The translations under genes and the position numbers were made by a program. This document shows, piece after piece, positions 61,889 through 64,000 of a DNA stretch of 64,000 nt (position 1 is its first letter; every line of letters starts with the position of its first letter). The notes below the pieces were generated by a model. That model worked only from the letters and a program-made list of their open reading frames with translations, made no database searches and was not told where the DNA came from. Origin of the DNA: Martelella sp. NC20. Lineage in GTDB: Bacteria > Pseudomonadota > Alphaproteobacteria > Rhizobiales > Rhizobiaceae. Location of the stretch: positions 1,662,001-1,726,000 of the forward strand of contig NZ_CP054861.1 in the NCBI RefSeq assembly GCF_013459645.1, in the 5' to 3' direction.

Positions 61889-62821
61889 TCAGGCGGCCCA
61901 GTTGGCGTACCAGGTCTTGAACTGTTTGTACTGCACTTCGACGAAAGCCTTCTGCGGCGGCGTCAGGGCGTCGGTTTCGTTGAAATGCAGGCTATATTCC
62001 GCGTCGCCGTTCAGCACCATCAGATATTTGTAGAACAGCACGAGATCGACGCCCTCGTCGAATTTCGACAGCACCATCAGCGCTTCCTCAAGCTCGCGCG
62101 CCTTGAGGCGGGCTTCGCTGTCGCCCGCAGCGGCGGCCTTGCAAAGCGAAACGAGGTGCAGAACCTCTGCGGGAAGCGCGTTGCCGATGCCGGTGATCGC
62201 GCCGGTGGCGCCGCATTTCACGAAACCATGAAACACCTGGGTATCGACGCCGACCATCAAGGTCAGGTCGTCGTCGCCGGAGGTGATGTGTTCGGCGGCA
62301 TAGGAGAGAGAGGCCGCGCCGCCGAATTCCTTGAAGCCGATCAGGTTGGGATGCTCGGCGCGCAGGGCGAAAAACAGGTCGGCGCGGGTTTCAAAGCCGT
62401 AATGGGGGCTGTTGTAGATCACGGCGGGCAGGCCGTCGGCCGCCGCGAGAATGGCCGAGAAATGTGCCTTCTGCGCCGAGACCGATGTGCCGCGCGAGAG
62501 CACGCGCGGGATGACCATCAGACCCGCAGCGCCGACACGGGCGGCGTGCGCGGTGATCGCCACCGCCGATTTGGTGTTGATCGCGCCGGTCCCCACGATC
62601 ACCGGAACGCCCACTTCGACCAGCGCCTCGACGCCCTTCATCCGCGCCTCATCTGTCAGAAGCGGCCAGTCGCCCATCGATCCGCAATAAACGACGGCCG
62701 ACATGCCCGCCTCGACAAGCTCCCGGCCCTTGCGCGCGAGTGCTGCAAAATCCGGCGTGCGGTCAGCGTTGCAGGGGGTCATCAGGGCCGGAATACAGCC
62801 GGTGAAGATCGTGTCGTTCAT
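61889..62821 (-). CDS. DHDPS-family pyrroline-4-hydroxy-2-carboxylate deaminase
   Basis: This 310-residue protein is a class I aldolase of the dihydrodipicolinate synthase family. The Schiff-base Lys is in NLIGFKEFGGA, the Tyr of the catalytic relay in YNSPHYG, and the phosphate-loop-like segment in YCGSMGDWPLL. In hydroxyproline clusters this type deaminates pyrroline-4-hydroxy-2-carboxylate to alpha-ketoglutarate semialdehyde, the substrate of the ALDH at 52573. The ATG at 62821 follows AAAGGA. A perfect 14-base palindrome lies upstream at 62936. Confidence 0.88.
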   Translation of the reverse strand: MNDTIFTGCIPALMTPCNADRTPDFAALARKGRELVEAGMSAVVYCGSMGDWPLLTDEARMKGVEALVEVGVPVIVGTGAINTKSAVAITAHAARVGAAGLMVIPRVLSRGTSVSAQKAHFSAILAAADGLPAVIYNSPHYGFETRADLFFALRAEHPNLIGFKEFGGAASLSYAAEHITSGDDDLTLMVGVDTQVFHGFVKCGATGAITGIGNALPAEVLHLVSLCKAAAAGDSEARLKARELEEALMVLSKFDEGVDLVLFYKYLMVLNGDAEYSLHFNETDALTPPQKAFVEVQYKQFKTWYANWAA

Positions 62822-62935
62822 CTGGGGTCCTTTCGCATTCACAAGGAATTGAGGTCGGCGGGGCGGTTTGCGGGCAAGCGTTTGCGGCGCGGCCCGGGGC
62901 CGGTCAGTTGCAAATTCCCTAGCACCGATGATTCA

Positions 62936-62949
62936 ATTTGTCGACAAAT
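62936..62949. promoter_or_regulatory. Candidate FCD-GntR operator, perfect 14-base palindrome
   Basis: ATTTGTCGACAAAT is a perfect palindrome located 115 bases upstream of the deaminase/epimerase operon and just after the 3' end of the GntR gene at 63003. It shares the TGTCGACA core with sites at 13487, 50210 and 63804. It is a likely operator of the adjacent FCD regulators. Confidence 0.6.
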
Positions 62950-63002
62950 AAAATACTAACTGGTCGGCGCGGCCGGCCGGCGCGCCTGCGGCAAGGGTCC
63001 GC

Positions 63003-63725
63003 TCAGAGCGAAATCGAGGAAACGCTGCGCGAATCCGCCGAGATATAGGCCCGGATCTGGCGCACGATCTGGTCGGCATGCGCCATCGCGAGCCGGTCGG
63101 ATTCCTCTTCGTCCCGCGCGATCATCGCGCTGACGATGTGTTCGTGCTCGGCCACATATTGGCGCGGCAGATCGTCGTCATAGGAACGGTAATAGAGGCG
63201 CAGGATGCGACGCCCGTCATCCAGCAGGCGCCGGAACAGGTCGGTATAGTATTTGTTGCGGCCGGCCTCGGCGATGGCGATATGAAAATCGCGGTTGGCC
63301 GAGATCATGCCCAGCACGTCCCGGGCCTCGACCGCCTCGGCGAAACGGCCCTGGTGGGCGCGAATCCCGGCGAGATCGGCCTCGCTGTAATGGATCGCCG
63401 CAAGCCGCGCCGTCACGCGGTACATCAGCGTCAGGGCATCGAAGAACGCGCCAAGCTGCACGAAGTCGATGTTGGACACGATCGTGGTGCGGTTGGTCAG
63501 CGCGGTGATCAGGCCTTCGGCGGCGAGCCGCACAAGGGCCTCCCGGATCGGCGTGCGCGACATCGAAAACCGCTCCGACAGCTCCGTCTCGTCGATCGGG
63601 CAGCCCGGAGCGAGCTTGAGCTCGATGATTTCGTTGCGCAGGGTTTCATAGACGTGCGCGACGCCGCCACCGCGCCTGACCTGCTGGCTCTGGGGCGCGT
63701 GTTTTTCCGACGTTGTCTTGACCAT
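63003..63725 (-). CDS. GntR-family regulator (FCD type), hydroxyproline region
   Basis: This 240-residue regulator has a winged helix (IDETELSERFSMSRTPIREA, about residues 41-60) and an FCD domain (SANRDFHIAIAEA, DGRRILRLYYRS). It is clearly a paralogue of the protein at 48022. The ATG at 63725 follows AGGAGA; upstream in-frame residues look like promoter read-through. It lies directly upstream of the deaminase/epimerase operon on the same strand and has a perfect palindrome in its own promoter. Confidence 0.9.
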   Translation of the reverse strand: MVKTTSEKHAPQSQQVRRGGGVAHVYETLRNEIIELKLAPGCPIDETELSERFSMSRTPIREALVRLAAEGLITALTNRTTIVSNIDFVQLGAFFDALTLMYRVTARLAAIHYSEADLAGIRAHQGRFAEAVEARDVLGMISANRDFHIAIAEAGRNKYYTDLFRRLLDDGRRILRLYYRSYDDDLPRQYVAEHEHIVSAMIARDEEESDRLAMAHADQIVRQIRAYISADSRSVSSISL

Positions 63726-63800
63726 GATGTCCGGTTCTCCTGAACTTTCTGGCAATATGCTACACTCTGTGCACACAATCCATGACGCTTTTTAAATTTT

Positions 63801-63814
63801 TTCTGTCGACAGAA
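63801..63814. promoter_or_regulatory. Candidate autoregulatory operator TTCTGTCGACAGAA
   Basis: A perfect 14-base palindrome sits 76 bases upstream of the GntR gene at 63003-63725 and 70 bases before the small plus-strand ORF at 63884. It could serve both divergent promoters. It has the shared TGTCGACA core. Confidence 0.6.
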
Positions 63815-63883
63815 TGAATTTTGAGGGCTAGTGTGCCGATCTGATCAGCAACGACCGCAATCTGGACCGGACGCAGCGCCATC

Positions 63884-63994
63884 ATGAAACCCGCCAGCAC
63901 GAACGCCCCTCTGTCAGCTTTTGAAGCGATAACGCCTTCGGGCCAGGGAAGCGTTGCGGCGCGCGGCGCGCGCAACCACAAGGGGAACGGCTGA
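63884..63994 (+). CDS. Possible 36-residue leader ORF coupled to a gene starting at 63994
   Basis: The ATG at 63884 opens 36 codons (starting MKPASTNAPLSAFEAI). The stop TGA shares its last base with an ATG at 63994 (TGATG), and AGGGGA at 63981-63986 would serve that next gene, which runs out of the window. The peptide is polar with no recognisable domain. It may be a leader peptide or a chance frame. The main gene cannot be identified from seven bases. Confidence 0.35.
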   Translation: MKPASTNAPLSAFEAITPSGQGSVAARGARNHKGNG

Positions 63995-64000
63995 TGCCCT

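Noticed and set aside
1..64000. CRISPR arrays, tRNA or rRNA genes, riboswitches
   Set aside because: No regularly spaced direct repeats, tRNA-like cloverleaf sequences or rRNA segments were noticed on either strand by eye. A short RNA gene could still have been missed.

Overview
The window looks like an accessory or catabolic region of an alphaproteobacterium, most likely of the order Hyphomicrobiales (Rhizobiales). The evidence is a high G+C base composition, tightly packed ABC-transporter operons with ATGA overlaps, many GntR/LysR/TetR regulators, a decayed repABC-type repA gene near 47.8 kb, and an intergenic palindromic repeat beginning CGTCATCCCGG near 60.7 kb. No rRNA, tRNA or CRISPR array was seen. 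No species can be named from sequence alone.

Layout. 1-4818 (+): a regulator tail, then a packed operon of creatininase-family amidohydrolase, ketopantoate-reductase-like enzyme, SDR, NodB-type deacetylase and isoaspartyl peptidase, closed by a hairpin terminator. 5092-13445 (-): gamma-glutamyltransferase, a peptide/opine-type ABC importer and an SBF-type carrier. These two blocks may together take up and dismantle an unknown amide or gamma-glutamyl compound. 13.5-15.8 kb: an FCD GntR regulator, a SnoaL-like protein, and the remains of a hydantoinase B gene and a LysR gene. 15.8-25.9 kb: redox and stress genes (quinone reductases, SDRs, alpha/beta hydrolase, azoreductase), each next to a TetR, AraC or LysR regulator. 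Here a tetR-reductase pair has been duplicated, and each copy has lost the opposite gene. 26.3-31.6 kb: a two-component system, then a cassette of a 6-oxocamphor-hydrolase-like crotonase, a 70-residue Tat-like peptide and an ABC-2 transporter. 31.8-34.0 kb: a lipoprotein, a cysteine-rich secreted protein, and a LysR gene cut by an IS630 remnant.

34.1-42.8 kb: two Cys-type sulfatases around a sugar-type ABC importer with a LysR regulator, probably for a sulfated carbohydrate. 43.1-47.2 kb: a metal-chelate ABC importer (binding protein, FecCD permease, ATPase) with a glutamine-amidotransferase-like protein of unknown role. 47.4-48.0 kb: relic DNA including the repA remnant.

48.0-63.7 kb: a complete 4-hydroxyproline catabolic region. 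It has hydroxyproline 2-epimerase, FAD-dependent D-hydroxyproline dehydrogenase, a DHDPS-family deaminase, and alpha-ketoglutarate-semialdehyde dehydrogenase. A Pyr2C-reductase-like enzyme, an M24 peptidase and a dipeptide ABC importer with an XRE-cupin regulator go with them. Two paralogous FCD GntR regulators bracket the block, and intergenic TGTCGACA-centred palindromes are their likely operators. The importer plus M24 peptidase suggest the substrate enters as hydroxyproline- or proline-containing peptides.

The best candidates for something undescribed are the crotonase / Tat-like peptide / ABC-2 cassette (28.6-31.6 kb), the unassigned amidohydrolase operon (0.5-4.8 kb), and the reciprocal decay of the duplicated tetR-reductase module.
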